Source: Cellvibrio sp. UBA7671
GTDB lineage: Bacteria; Pseudomonadota; Gammaproteobacteria; Pseudomonadales; Cellvibrionaceae
NCBI GenBank assembly: GCA_002483145.1
Contig: DLHJ01000014.1
Coordinates: 372,001 to 436,000, forward strand
Direction: 5' to 3'
DNA length: 64,000 nt
Position 1 is the first letter of the stretch. Each line of letters starts with the position of its first letter. The notes beneath the pieces are model-generated. The model had not been told where the DNA came from and made no database searches. It saw only the letters and a program-made list of their open reading frames with translations. Made by a program: the position numbers and the translations under genes. Below, in pieces: positions 35,717 through 44,452 of the stretch.

Positions 35717-38146
35717 TTACCTCAAATTAATAATTGTTTGTGTAGTAGCGTTTGCCGTCTCAATGGTTTTTGCGTTCGCCTGATAGTTACGTTGCGCAAT
35801 GATCAGGTTTACCAACTGCTCCGACAAATCCACGTTAGACTCCTCCACTGCACCGGCCGTAATATTGCCCAACTGCGCAGAGCCGGGTGCGCCGATAATC
35901 GCTTCGCCCGTTTCGAAGGTCTGCGCCCACATGGTATCACCCACTGGTTTTAAACCTTCAACGCTACTGAAGTTGGCCAATGCTACCTGTCCCAAGACTT
36001 GTGCCTCGCCGTTAGTGAAACGCGCAAACACAATACCGGTATTACTGATATCCAACCCGGCCAAGCGACCAGTGGCATAACCATTTTGATCCAATTCTTC
36101 TACCGCAAATACGCTGCCAAATTGCGTACTACCCGCTAAATCAATTAAAAAGTTGGAGCTTGAAGGCGGCTCTGCCACCGGGATTGTTCCACCTTGCAAT
36201 ACATTCAATGGAGCCAGCGCACCTATGGGTTCACCATCCTCACCTAACGGAGTCCAGTTAGAAATGAGCATCGCATCGGTTGCGAACTCATCAATCGTAC
36301 CGTCCGGGGTGAAGTGGAGGTTAAATTCAGCCATTGTTGGCTCAGTATTTTGGGGAGACGGCAAAGACGGATCAGGATCACCTACATTTTGGCCATCAAT
36401 TTGTACGTACATTTTCCAATGGTTAGCGGAGGTAGCAGGGTCTGCCGAGTCATAAGGCTGTTTTACAAAGTACTGGCGCATAACATGCGCATTTCCCAAG
36501 CTGTCATACACAGTAGTCGATGTTGCATGGTTAAAGGTTTTCTGATCAGTGGGGCTAAATGCATTGATGGGAATTGGGGTGAAAAAGTTAGGGATATTAA
36601 TAGAACCAAACATGCTTCCACCAAAGACTGGCACTGTGGGGGCACTACTCAAAACGGAATATCCTTCTTGCATGGTGACAGTGACAGTACCGCCAACAAC
36701 TACAGCGTTAACATCATCATTCACAATCTGTGATGCGCCTTGTGAACCTTGAACTTCAGCCGAACCACCGGCAGTGTCGAATGCAAATTCGAGGTCGCGC
36801 CCAGTCGCGGAGGTCACCACCAAATTGCCGTTGGTGTCCACTTCCGCAGAGATCCCAAAAAGAGTTGATGAGCTTAGATCATTAATCTCATCCATCAAGA
36901 CTGACATATTGGTAGAGTCACTCAGTAACACCCCATTCAACTTGAATGAGCCATTATTGGAAAATACCTTGGGCGGAACAGCTAGAGGATCATCGGCAAA
37001 TAAAGTCGCTGTGGTAGTAGCAGTGGCCGAAATTCCTGCCAATGCATTCAATGCCGATGCAGTTTCATTAGCACCCGCACCATATTCACTGATAAAGGGA
37101 AGATCAGTTCCGTTTGGACCGCGAATAATCAATGTCTGCGAACCATAATCATTGGTAACCTTGGGAATACCCTGGGTATGCGCGGTAGGATGTGCAACAC
37201 CGGGAACCGCACTATCCACAGCATTTAGTGCCGTTGTTAAGGGGTTAACATCCGATGTGGGATCTACAGTGATAGTGATAGTAGAAGCAACACCGGTTGC
37301 CATATCGCGGAACGATAACTCACCTGTTATATCGTCCACGAAGGCTTGTACGTTCACAGCTGATGGACTGTCAAAGTTGGCAGAGTTAATTAAATTGGCC
37401 AGCGCTGCAGGAGATGTTGCGGCACCTGAATTTAAAATCAAATCCACATCATCAATAACCGTTCCTGTTGGATCTATGCGGGTAATATTAAATGATGTCG
37501 TATTGGTGGGACTAAAAGTAATAGGTACAAAACCGGTGGTGATATCGCCGACATTCAAGTTTGTGGTGGTAGCAACCTTAGCACCCACTTTTGCCAAATT
37601 GATGCCAGCACCATTAGTCGTAAATTCAGAGCCGGTAGTTTCCAAAACCAATTCATTAGAATCGAGATTGAGCGATGCACGCACAGCCGTTGTCTGACGA
37701 GGCTCCTGCGAACTTACATCAACACGTAAATCACCCAACACCCCGCTAACATTACCATCAGCATCCGCAGCGAAACCTTGTAACAGCGCATTTGTACCGT
37801 TAACGATGTAACCGTCTTTATCCAATCCAAAAGTACCGGCACGGGTAAACAAACGTTCACCATTTTTTTCCACTACAAAGAAGCCTTCACCATTGACCGA
37901 CATGTCCAATTCATTTTGCGTAAATTTCAAATTACCTTGGGTAAATTGCTGGCGGATATTTTGAATAGTCACACCACTACCTGCAGTATTTGAACCGCCA
38001 CCAAGCAAGGTGCTGGTATATACATCGCCAAATTCCGTGCGCGAGGACTTGAAACCAATGGTGCTCGCATTGGCGATATTGTTACCGGTCACTTGCAGAT
38101 CGGTATTAGCCGCACGAATTCCGCTTAACGCTGTATTGAAAGACAT
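35717..38146 (-). CDS. flgE: Flagellar hook protein FlgE
   Basis: 809 aa. The N-terminus MSFNTALSGIRAANTDLQVT plus GNNIANASTIGFKSSRTEFG and the C-terminus (SNVDLSEQLVNLIIAQRNYQ) identify the hook subunit. Ordinary FlgE has about 400-450 residues. Here residues about 170-560 form an expanded outer region rich in Thr, Ser and Asn. One stretch (ALNALAGISATATTTATLF ... GSFKLNGVLLSD ... LFGISAEVDTNGNLVVTSAT) resembles segments of FlgK and both flagellins. It is last in flgBCDE and is followed by a strong terminator. Confidence 0.96.
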   Translation of the reverse strand: MSFNTALSGIRAANTDLQVTGNNIANASTIGFKSSRTEFGDVYTSTLLGGGSNTAGSGVTIQNIRQQFTQGNLKFTQNELDMSVNGEGFFVVEKNGERLFTRAGTFGLDKDGYIVNGTNALLQGFAADADGNVSGVLGDLRVDVSSQEPRQTTAVRASLNLDSNELVLETTGSEFTTNGAGINLAKVGAKVATTTNLNVGDITTGFVPITFSPTNTTSFNITRIDPTGTVIDDVDLILNSGAATSPAALANLINSANFDSPSAVNVQAFVDDITGELSFRDMATGVASTITITVDPTSDVNPLTTALNAVDSAVPGVAHPTAHTQGIPKVTNDYGSQTLIIRGPNGTDLPFISEYGAGANETASALNALAGISATATTTATLFADDPLAVPPKVFSNNGSFKLNGVLLSDSTNMSVLMDEINDLSSSTLFGISAEVDTNGNLVVTSATGRDLEFAFDTAGGSAEVQGSQGASQIVNDDVNAVVVGGTVTVTMQEGYSVLSSAPTVPVFGGSMFGSINIPNFFTPIPINAFSPTDQKTFNHATSTTVYDSLGNAHVMRQYFVKQPYDSADPATSANHWKMYVQIDGQNVGDPDPSLPSPQNTEPTMAEFNLHFTPDGTIDEFATDAMLISNWTPLGEDGEPIGALAPLNVLQGGTIPVAEPPSSSNFLIDLAGSTQFGSVFAVEELDQNGYATGRLAGLDISNTGIVFARFTNGEAQVLGQVALANFSSVEGLKPVGDTMWAQTFETGEAIIGAPGSAQLGNITAGAVEESNVDLSEQLVNLIIAQRNYQANAKTIETANATTQTIINLR

Positions 38147-38237
38147 AGTACACCTCGACCATAACGATTAATGGCTAAAAACTTAGTAAGTTATGACGCA
38201 ACTTTTAGAAACTATTTAGTCAATTTTTAACGTAACT

Positions 38238-38285
38238 ATTTTTAAACCAAATAATTTTTAAACCAAATAAATTTTAAACCCAACA
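38238..38285. repeat. Three tandem 16-bp repeats between flgD and flgE
   Basis: ATTTTTAAACCAAATA occurs twice without gap at 38238-38253 and 38254-38269, followed by a degenerate third copy at 38270-38285. They lie in the 143-bp flgD-flgE gap within the transcript, about 90 bp before the flgE start. The function is unknown. Confidence 0.85.
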
Positions 38286-38289
38286 AATA

Positions 38290-38994
38290 TTAATTAAATT
38301 GTTTAACATCTTTGGCATCCACTGCGCCTATACCTGCAAGATTCAAAATAAGCGCACCATTCTCGCCAATAGTCACACTGTTCACATTAGCGCTGAGTGA
38401 TGTATTCAATGCTTCAGATTTTCCATTTTGGGTCGCTGTGATTTCAAAACGGTACTTACCGGCGGCGGCAACTGAATCTTCATCGGCCTCCCAATCCAGC
38501 AATTCACCATTCACTTCCAGATTCTGACCATCCCAACGGAATACAGCTTCACCGGCTGGCACATCGCCGACAGGGATGGCTTGTACAAGTGAACCGGTGC
38601 TGTCATAAATACTGACTTTCATATCTTTGGTCGGATAGGTTAGGTCAACACTGCCCGCTACAATTCCACCTTTGACCAAGGTGCTGGTATCCGATTCCAC
38701 CGTCACACTGCGACCAACCAAGGACGATGCTTGCAGCGCATTATTAGACATAAAACTATTGAAGCTGGTATTTAAACGCTCCAAACCTTCCACCGAACTA
38801 AACTGTGCCAGTTGCGCCACAAATTCACTGTTGTCTTGCGGACTTAATGGATTTTGGTTGTTCATTTGCGTGATCATCAATTCAAGAAACGCAGCCTGAC
38901 CCAATTCGTTGGTGTTCTTTTTTGTTTCTTGTTTTTTAGTGATGCTGAGATTGTCGGTAACGTTGTTAGTTGCTGTTGCATTAGATACAGTCAT
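38290..38994 (-). CDS. flgD: Flagellar hook assembly scaffold FlgD
   Basis: 234 aa. The N-terminal export/cap segment (LGQAAFLELMITQMNNQNPL followed by SPQDNSEFVAQLAQFSSVEG) is highly typical. The C-terminal half contains the FlgD Ig-like/Tudor region (VQAIPVGDVPAGEAVFRWDG). It caps the growing hook and is discarded afterwards. It lies between flgC and flgE in the operon. Confidence 0.96.
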   Translation of the reverse strand: MTVSNATATNNVTDNLSITKKQETKKNTNELGQAAFLELMITQMNNQNPLSPQDNSEFVAQLAQFSSVEGLERLNTSFNSFMSNNALQASSLVGRSVTVESDTSTLVKGGIVAGSVDLTYPTKDMKVSIYDSTGSLVQAIPVGDVPAGEAVFRWDGQNLEVNGELLDWEADEDSVAAAGKYRFEITATQNGKSEALNTSLSANVNSVTIGENGALILNLAGIGAVDAKDVKQFN

Positions 38995-39005
38995 GATTCA
39001 GCCCC

Positions 39006-39455
39006 TTATTGACCAAGCGTTAAAACGCGTTGAACCATTTGTTTGGCTGAATTCATCACTTCCACATTCATTTGAAATGAACGCGACGCGGCAATCATAT
39101 TCGCCATTTCTTCAACCGGATTGACATTGGGGTAATACACATAACCTTCGTCATCCGCTTTTGGATGCGTAGGCTCGTAACGGCGTTGCAGCGGTGCATC
39201 GCTCTCTACAATTCCGAGCACTTGCACTCCCGCAGCAGCATCAACTTCGTTATCGCTGTAAGCGCCTTCAGTAACGCTGGCACGCATGGCATCTTGCTGG
39301 ATGGCAGCAAACACAGGTTGGCGGCTGCGATAGACTTCATTCACACTGGAGCTGGCTGATTGCGCATTCGCCAGGTTGCTGGCGGTGGTATTTAGACGCA
39401 AACTTTGTGCGTTCATACCGGTCCCGGCGATATCAAAAATATTTCCAAGTGCCAT
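39006..39455 (-). CDS. flgC: Flagellar proximal rod protein FlgC
   Basis: 149 aa, normal length. The N-terminal motif NIFDIAGTGMNAQSLRLNTT plus ASNLANAQSASSS and the C-terminal NPVEEMANMIAASRSFQMNV are characteristic. It is the second gene of flgBCDE. Confidence 0.96.
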   Translation of the reverse strand: MALGNIFDIAGTGMNAQSLRLNTTASNLANAQSASSSVNEVYRSRQPVFAAIQQDAMRASVTEGAYSDNEVDAAAGVQVLGIVESDAPLQRRYEPTHPKADDEGYVYYPNVNPVEEMANMIAASRSFQMNVEVMNSAKQMVQRVLTLGQ

Positions 39456-39513
39456 GATTCAATACCTACAAAATGTGTTCAGAAAAAATGCTCACCAAAA
39501 ACCAATAGCGGCT

Positions 39514-39915
39514 TTACTCGCCGCGAATCGCTGTGCGTAACCCGGTAAATTTACTGTTTAGAAATTGAAAGCTCGCTTGAAATGCCAAGGCATTTTTCAT
39601 GTATTCCGCGTGCTCAATTTGATCTTCAACTGTGTTGCCATCAATGGATGGCTGTTGTGGTGTGCGATAGAGAACATCGCCTTCACCTGCCGAGAAACCA
39701 CTTGCATCAATATGACGCGATTGGGTGGTAGAGAGATCGAAGCCTTGGGGTGCATTCATCTTCTGGTTCAACGCTTGCTTGAAATCCAGATCTTTTGCTT
39801 TGAAATTCGGGGTATCAATATTGGCGAGGTTATTTGCAAGTACGCCCGCGCGCTCAGAGCGAAAGTGCAGCGCTGATTCGTGGATACCAAGTGCTTTGTC
39901 GAAAGAGATAGACAT
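39514..39915 (-). CDS. flgB: Flagellar proximal rod protein FlgB
   Basis: 133 aa, normal length. Motifs are FDKALGIHESALHFRSERAG, VLANNLANIDTPNFKAKDLD and DGNTVEDQIEHAEYMKNALA. It is the first gene of flgBCDE and lies 70 bp downstream of a strong sigma-54 promoter. Confidence 0.96.
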   Translation of the reverse strand: MSISFDKALGIHESALHFRSERAGVLANNLANIDTPNFKAKDLDFKQALNQKMNAPQGFDLSTTQSRHIDASGFSAGEGDVLYRTPQQPSIDGNTVEDQIEHAEYMKNALAFQASFQFLNSKFTGLRTAIRGE

Positions 39916-39984
39916 ATCAGGTTCGCCTTCTTGAGATGACAGGTGGCAACCAAAGTGGTTGTAACCTTTTGTTATCTACAACAA

Positions 39985-40000
39985 AGCAACGCCTGTGCCA
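39985..40000 (-). promoter_or_regulatory. Sigma-54 promoter of flgBCDE
   Basis: On the minus strand TGGCACAGGCGTTGCT, an exact match to TGGCAC-N5-TTGCW with 10 nt between GG and GC. Confidence 0.9.
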
Positions 40001-40148
40001 ATGAACAAAAATAAGCATAACCTATTGTTTTTAAAGGGTTATAAAAATCAAAAAGAAAGGTTTTTAAAAAGCGGCAACAGGCAAGCGGCAAAGGTTTTCC
40101 GCTCATGGAGACGAGCTGCAAGGGAACGGCAAATGGCGCCCAAAAAAG

Positions 40149-40173
40149 AAAACCGGGCTAATAGCCCGGTTTT
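40149..40173 (-). terminator. Intrinsic terminator of cheR
   Basis: AAAACCGGGCT and its complement form an 11-bp stem with a 3-nt loop, followed by a T-run on the minus strand. It lies 26 bp past the cheR stop. Confidence 0.9.
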
Positions 40174-40198
40174 AAGAAAATTCTGGCAATCTAAAAAA

Positions 40199-41074
40199 CT
40201 AAATCGCTTTGTAGAGAATACCCGGCTCACAGCGCACCATTTCAAACAAGTCGGCCGCACCGGCCAAACCTTCTGACGAACCGAGAAAAAGAATGCCTTG
40301 CGGCTTTAAGGAGGCGTGGATTTTTTGCAGGATCTGCCGCTTCAAATCGGCATTGAAATAAATCAGTACATTGCGGCAGAAGACAATATCGAACTTGCCC
40401 AACGCAGCGTAGGAATCCATCAAGTTGAGCGAGCGGAAATCAATGCGCTCTTTCACCAGGCTTTTCACTCGCCACACGGTTGGCGTCGGGTTATCGAAAT
40501 AACGCTCCAACCTTTCGGCAGATAAGCCGCGCAGTACCGATAGCTTATCGTATTCACCGCGCTTGGCCTGATCCAGTACAGTCGACGACAAATCGGTCGC
40601 AACGATTTGTACCTGCCGCACCAAATTGCCCATCGCTTGACGCTTGTACTCCTCTACCATCATGCTGATGGAATAAGGCTCCTGCCCCGATGAACAGGCG
40701 GCAGACCAAATGCGCACCGGACCAAACATGCGGTTATTGCCCGCCATTAATTGCGGCAATAAGGTATTTTTAAGATGGTCGTAGGGATAGTTGTCGCGAA
40801 ACCAAAAAGTTTCGTTAGTGGTCATGGAATCAACCACCTGGTCTTTCAATTTGCGGTTGATCCCCAATTTTAATACGCGCACCAATTCACCAAACGAGGC
40901 GATATTATTTTCTTCCAGAATGCGGCGAATACGGTTGGTTACTAAATATTGTTTGTTATCGCCCAGCGAAATACCGCAGGCGTCTTCGAGGAATTGACGG
41001 AATTGATCAAACTCGGCTTGGTCAATATTGTCCCGACCTGCCGGCTTGGCAAAAGGTGACTCTTTATTAATCAT
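40199..41074 (-). CDS. cheR: Chemotaxis protein methyltransferase CheR
   Basis: 291 aa. It methylates glutamates of chemoreceptors using S-adenosylmethionine. It has the N-terminal helical CheR_N domain (about 20-85) and the Rossmann-type methyltransferase domain (IWSAACSSGQEPYSISMMV, IVATDLSSTVLDQAKRGEY, FDIVFCRNVLIYFN). There is no C-terminal VxR pentapeptide-binding TPR. It lies directly downstream of cheV with a 54-bp gap and shares its transcript, as in the cheV-cheR pair of Pseudomonas and Vibrio flg loci. Confidence 0.96.
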   Translation of the reverse strand: MINKESPFAKPAGRDNIDQAEFDQFRQFLEDACGISLGDNKQYLVTNRIRRILEENNIASFGELVRVLKLGINRKLKDQVVDSMTTNETFWFRDNYPYDHLKNTLLPQLMAGNNRMFGPVRIWSAACSSGQEPYSISMMVEEYKRQAMGNLVRQVQIVATDLSSTVLDQAKRGEYDKLSVLRGLSAERLERYFDNPTPTVWRVKSLVKERIDFRSLNLMDSYAALGKFDIVFCRNVLIYFNADLKRQILQKIHASLKPQGILFLGSSEGLAGAADLFEMVRCEPGILYKAI

Positions 41075-41128
41075 AGGCTTCCAATGTAAAACAATTGCCG
41101 CGCGTCAATTCGCAACGGCAATACAAAG

Positions 41129-42085
41129 TCAGGCTTGCTCCGGTGGCAACAAACTTTCACCGGTAATCGCCAGAACGCGATCGTTCACGCGCTTTGCCAG
41201 CTCATCCGGATGGAACTTCGCCAGAAAATCATCTGCCCCCACCTTCCGCACCATGGCTTCGTTAAATACGCCACTGAGTGATGTGTGTAGGATGATATGC
41301 AGCTTTTTCAGTTCCGGATGGTTGCGCACCTCAGCAGTAAAAGTGTAACCATCCATTTCCGGCATTTCGATATCGCAGATAATCATGATGAGTTCTGCGT
41401 AAGGATCTTTTCCTTCTTTGATCAAGTCGGTCAAATATTGGAAACCTTCCGCTCCATCTTTTTTGACGGTGGTTTTAATTCCCATGCCCTCAACTACCCG
41501 CTGGATTTGTTTGCGCGCAATAGTCGAGTCATCAATGATCAACACATGTTTTTGTACGACGCGGTCAGCTATGCCATCTTCAATTACACCCGCACTGACT
41601 TCTTCACGCGCAGGTGATACTTCGGCAAGAATTTTCTCTACATCAATAATCTCTACCAACTGTCCATCGACCTGGGTCACCGCAGTGAGGTAATGCTCGC
41701 GGCCCGCGCCTTTGGGTGGCGGATGGATATCACCCCAATTCATATTGACGATGCGCTCGACTGAACGCACCAAAAAGCCCTGCGCAGTGCGATTGTATTC
41801 AGTGATGATCACAAAACAGCTTTCGATATCCGGCAACTCGCGACGGCCGATCGCAAGATTCATATCCATTATTGGTATGGTGCCACCGCGGATATGGGCA
41901 ACACCACGCACAACCGAGCTGCGACCGGGGATCGCATTAAGTTGTGGGCACTGCAGCACCTCTTTCACTTTGAAAACGTTAATGCCGTACAACTGCTGAC
42001 CGCCAAGCCGAAACAACAGGAGCTCCAGACGGTTTTGCCCAACCAGCTGTGTACGCTGATTGACACTATCCATTACACCAGCCAT
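41129..42085 (-). CDS. cheV: Chemotaxis coupling/response protein CheV
   Basis: 318 aa from an ATG with AGG 7 nt upstream. It combines an N-terminal CheW-like coupling domain (about 15-160: LELLLFRLGGQQLYGINVFK, IPGRSSVVRGVAHIRGGTIP) with a C-terminal receiver (about 180-305) carrying the phosphoacceptor in IICDIEMPEMDGY. CheV couples receptors to CheA and may act as a phosphate sink in adaptation. It is divergent from flgA, and the 181-bp gap holds the flgA promoter. Confidence 0.95.
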   Translation of the reverse strand: MAGVMDSVNQRTQLVGQNRLELLLFRLGGQQLYGINVFKVKEVLQCPQLNAIPGRSSVVRGVAHIRGGTIPIMDMNLAIGRRELPDIESCFVIITEYNRTAQGFLVRSVERIVNMNWGDIHPPPKGAGREHYLTAVTQVDGQLVEIIDVEKILAEVSPAREEVSAGVIEDGIADRVVQKHVLIIDDSTIARKQIQRVVEGMGIKTTVKKDGAEGFQYLTDLIKEGKDPYAELIMIICDIEMPEMDGYTFTAEVRNHPELKKLHIILHTSLSGVFNEAMVRKVGADDFLAKFHPDELAKRVNDRVLAITGESLLPPEQA

Positions 42086-42148
42086 GCAATTACCTCGTTT
42101 ATTCTCAAATTTCCGGCTCAGGTCATCTGCAAATTGGCCACAGCTATA

Positions 42149-42164
42149 CGGCACAGTATTTGCT
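42149..42164 (+). promoter_or_regulatory. Sigma-54-like promoter of flgA
   Basis: CGGCACAGTATTTGCT matches TGGCAC-N5-TTGCW except for the first base, with GG to GC spacing of 10 nt. It lies about 100 bp before the flgA start. Confidence 0.65.
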
Positions 42165-42266
42165 TTGATGCTTAGTAAAGCAGCTTAGCGGCAAAAAAGT
42201 GTCAGGCTTTAGTCGTTAATGATCCAGACTGGCACTCAGTTCTTACCCTTGAGGATAGGACAAAAT

Positions 42267-43013
42267 ATGGAACTTCCTAGTTTTTATAGAACTTTCTTGC
42301 GGAATATTTTGCGCCATAGCCCGGGCGTAACTGCAGCATCAGCTCTATTGTTCGCCTACTCGTCTCCAATTGGTGCCGCACCAGTTTATCCACCACTGCA
42401 ATTGAAACAGGACATAGCCAGTTTTTTGACGAAAGCATATTCAACGATTGAGCATGAACGTATCGACATCAGCGTAAGCAATCTGGACAACCGCCTGCGC
42501 CTGGAAACCTGCGCATCACCACCCATATTCACCACTCAGGACACGACAGGTTACGGGGGAAACATTAGCGTTAAAGCCACGTGCGAAAGCGGCAAGAAAT
42601 GGTCAGTACACGTCCCGGCACAGGTCAATATTTACCGCCCAACGCCTGTGGCGCAGGGCAATATAGCTCGCGGCGAGCTAATCACCGGCGCGCACATCAC
42701 CACCCAAGTGATGAATATCAGTGATATTCGCCAGGCTTTTCTGGCCACTACGAGCGACATTATTGGCAAACAAGCCAAGCGGAATATTAGCCGGGGCGAA
42801 CCCTTTAAATCTGCCGCTCTCGATGCCCCCACTGCGATTAAGCGCGGTGAAATTATCATCTTGGAAGCGCTCGCGGGGAGTATCAAGGTCAGTAGCGCAG
42901 GCACCGCAATGACCGATGGCCGCATAGGTCAAACAATCAGGGTGCGCAATAACTCATCTGAGCGGATCATCAGCGGAATAGTTGTTCGGCAAGGGGTAGT
43001 CCAAACCCTCTGA
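42267..43013 (+). CDS. flgA: P-ring assembly chaperone FlgA
   Basis: 248 aa from an ATG with AGGA 6 nt upstream; an in-frame ATG at 42219 lies too close to the predicted promoter. A hydrophobic N-terminal segment (about 18-37) should be the export signal. The C-terminal SAF-like part (GNIARGELITGAHITTQ, GKQAKRNISRGEPF, GRIGQTIRVRNNSSERIISG) is diagnostic. FlgA helps FlgI assemble in the periplasm. It is followed by flgM and flgN on the same strand. Confidence 0.93.
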   Translation: MELPSFYRTFLRNILRHSPGVTAASALLFAYSSPIGAAPVYPPLQLKQDIASFLTKAYSTIEHERIDISVSNLDNRLRLETCASPPIFTTQDTTGYGGNISVKATCESGKKWSVHVPAQVNIYRPTPVAQGNIARGELITGAHITTQVMNISDIRQAFLATTSDIIGKQAKRNISRGEPFKSAALDAPTAIKRGEIIILEALAGSIKVSSAGTAMTDGRIGQTIRVRNNSSERIISGIVVRQGVVQTL

Positions 43014-43040
43014 ATTGTGAAAGTTTTTTTAATTTATTGC

Positions 43041-43067
43041 TAAAGTTAAGCAACAGCTGGCCGATAG
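43041..43067 (+). promoter_or_regulatory. Sigma-28 promoter of flgM
   Basis: TAAAGTTA, exactly 11 nt, then GCCGATAG, one mismatch from consensus in each half. It places flgM under the sigma factor it inhibits. Confidence 0.88.
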
Positions 43068-43200
43068 CCTGCTAGGGACTCTTTAAATACACAGCGTTGG
43101 GCTAAATTAAAGAGGATCCTTTGTCACGACATAGCAACCGCGGCATTTTTACAGTTAATCGCTGATGGGGTTAATCGCCATTGGCAAACAGGGGAACAAA

Positions 43201-43521
43201 ATGAACTTTAACACCAACAACTCACTGGACTCTGTGGGCACCAAAGGTACCCGCAGCAAGCCCGCAACACCGAACACGGCTGAGGCAAAAGCACCTGTCC
43301 CTGCCGATATTGCCCCCTCAAACAAGGGCGTTGGCGATCAGGTGGTGCTGAGCCAAGAAGCGCAAACTTTGGGTCGCTTGCAGGCCAAAATCAATAATGC
43401 ACCAGATGTTGATATGGATAAAGTCGCCGAAATCAGACGCGCCATTGCAGAGGGACGCTTTGAAATCAACGCTGAGCGAATCGCTGAAAACATGCTTAAT
43501 CAAGAAAATCTGCTGAGTTAA
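43201..43521 (+). CDS. flgM: Anti-sigma-28 factor FlgM
   Basis: 106 aa from an ATG preceded by GGGGAAC; an ATG 36 nt upstream is less likely. The C-terminal half holds the FliA-binding helices (VVLSQEAQTLGRLQAKI, MDKVAEIRRAIAEGRFEINA, ERIAENMLNQENLLS), and the N-terminus is disordered, as is usual for a secreted inhibitor. FlgM holds sigma-28 until the hook is complete and is then exported. It lies between flgA and flgN. Confidence 0.95.
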   Translation: MNFNTNNSLDSVGTKGTRSKPATPNTAEAKAPVPADIAPSNKGVGDQVVLSQEAQTLGRLQAKINNAPDVDMDKVAEIRRAIAEGRFEINAERIAENMLNQENLLS

Positions 43522-43638
43522 TACTCCGGATCGGATCGACTGAGGCCTTATAAAAGCTCTCCCCCGGCGCTTTTTATTTTGCCCCAGTCCGCGTTACGTT
43601 GTTTATGTAAGTTGCTTTTCCCACATGAAGAGGTTGCT

Positions 43639-44115
43639 ATGTCTCTCGATATCACTTTACTGCGCCAGATGATTACGCAGGATTCTGCTGCTATTTCCCA
43701 ACTCAAACACTTGTTAGCGCAAGAGCGCATCTTGCTTGAACAGCGCAAACAAGATGAACTCCCACAAATTATTGAGCAAAAGGCCATACTGGTCGAGCAG
43801 CTAAATAACAGTGCCAAGCAACGTCAACAAATACTAAACACACTCGGCTTACCGGCTAATGCAAATGGTTGGGATTTATTTTTGCAGCGCAATGCAGCTA
43901 CCCTACCGCTGTGCGATGAATGGAAAATACTGGTGAGTGAGTTTGAAGATTGCCAAAAAATGAACGATATCAACGGCAAAATGATCGCTCGGTCACAACA
44001 AACACTAAGTCATCTGCTTGGCTTGCTACGCGGCAAAGTTGCAGCACCAGCACTGTACAATGCACAGGGTGCTAAAACCCAGCACACATCCTCCTACACA
44101 GTAGCCAAGGCGTGA
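43639..44115 (+). CDS. flgN: Flagellar export chaperone FlgN
   Basis: 158 aa from an ATG with AAGAGG 5 nt upstream. The product is helical, with coiled-coil segments (LKHLLAQERILLEQRKQDEL, IIEQKAILVEQLNNSAKQRQ) and the FlgN-family middle DLFLQRNAATLPLCDEWKIL. FlgN escorts the junction proteins FlgK and FlgL to the export gate. It follows flgM and ends in a strong terminator. Confidence 0.9.
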   Translation: MSLDITLLRQMITQDSAAISQLKHLLAQERILLEQRKQDELPQIIEQKAILVEQLNNSAKQRQQILNTLGLPANANGWDLFLQRNAATLPLCDEWKILVSEFEDCQKMNDINGKMIARSQQTLSHLLGLLRGKVAAPALYNAQGAKTQHTSSYTVAKA

Positions 44116-44127
44116 TAACCGCATAAC

Positions 44128-44161
44128 AAAAAGGGCACAACCACGGGGTTGTGCCCTTTTT
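44128..44161 (+). terminator. Intrinsic terminator of flgMN
   Basis: A 15-bp perfect stem (AAAAAGGGCACAACC and its complement) with a 4-nt loop ends in a T-run. Confidence 0.93.
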
Positions 44162-44270
44162 GTATTTAATGAAAAGCCACCTTGGATTCTGTAGCAAAAC
44201 TTCTTACAATGCCCGCCGCTTAGCGCATCCGGTAACCCCCTACGCCGGTTCTTTCGCGTTAACCCATTCA

Positions 44271-44346
44271 GTCCTCATAGCTTAAACGGATAGAGCACCT
44301 GCCTCCTAAGCGGGCGATCCAGGTTCAATTCCTGGTGGGGACGCCA
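44271..44346 (+). tRNA. tRNA-Arg (anticodon CCU)
   Basis: A 76-nt cloverleaf. The acceptor stem GTCCTCA pairs with TGGGGAC (one T-G pair) and is followed by discriminator G and an encoded CCA. The anticodon stem CCTGC/GCGGG holds the loop CTCCTAA with anticodon CCT at 44305-44307, so it reads AGG codons. The T-arm contains GGTTCAATTCC. It sits alone between the flgMN terminator and the accessory genes. The remainder of the 337-bp gap between flgN and the next gene shows nothing recognisable. Confidence 0.95.
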
Positions 44347-44452
44347 CTTTATTATTGCTGTAAAAAAATACCTCATCGCCGAAAAACTTCCTTCATCGCC
44401 TTCTCCTGTGCAAGCTTATTAAACAGCTCATCCAGATAGAAGATTTTTTGTA

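Noticed and set aside
42230-42245. TGGCACTCAGTTCTTA on the plus strand just before flgA
   Set aside because: The -24 block is good, but there is no GC at the -12 position. The site at 42149-42164 fits better.
44271-44346. tRNA-Arg as an integration site for the accessory genes at 44.4-46.1 kb
   Set aside because: No integrase and no repeat of the tRNA 3' end were found downstream.
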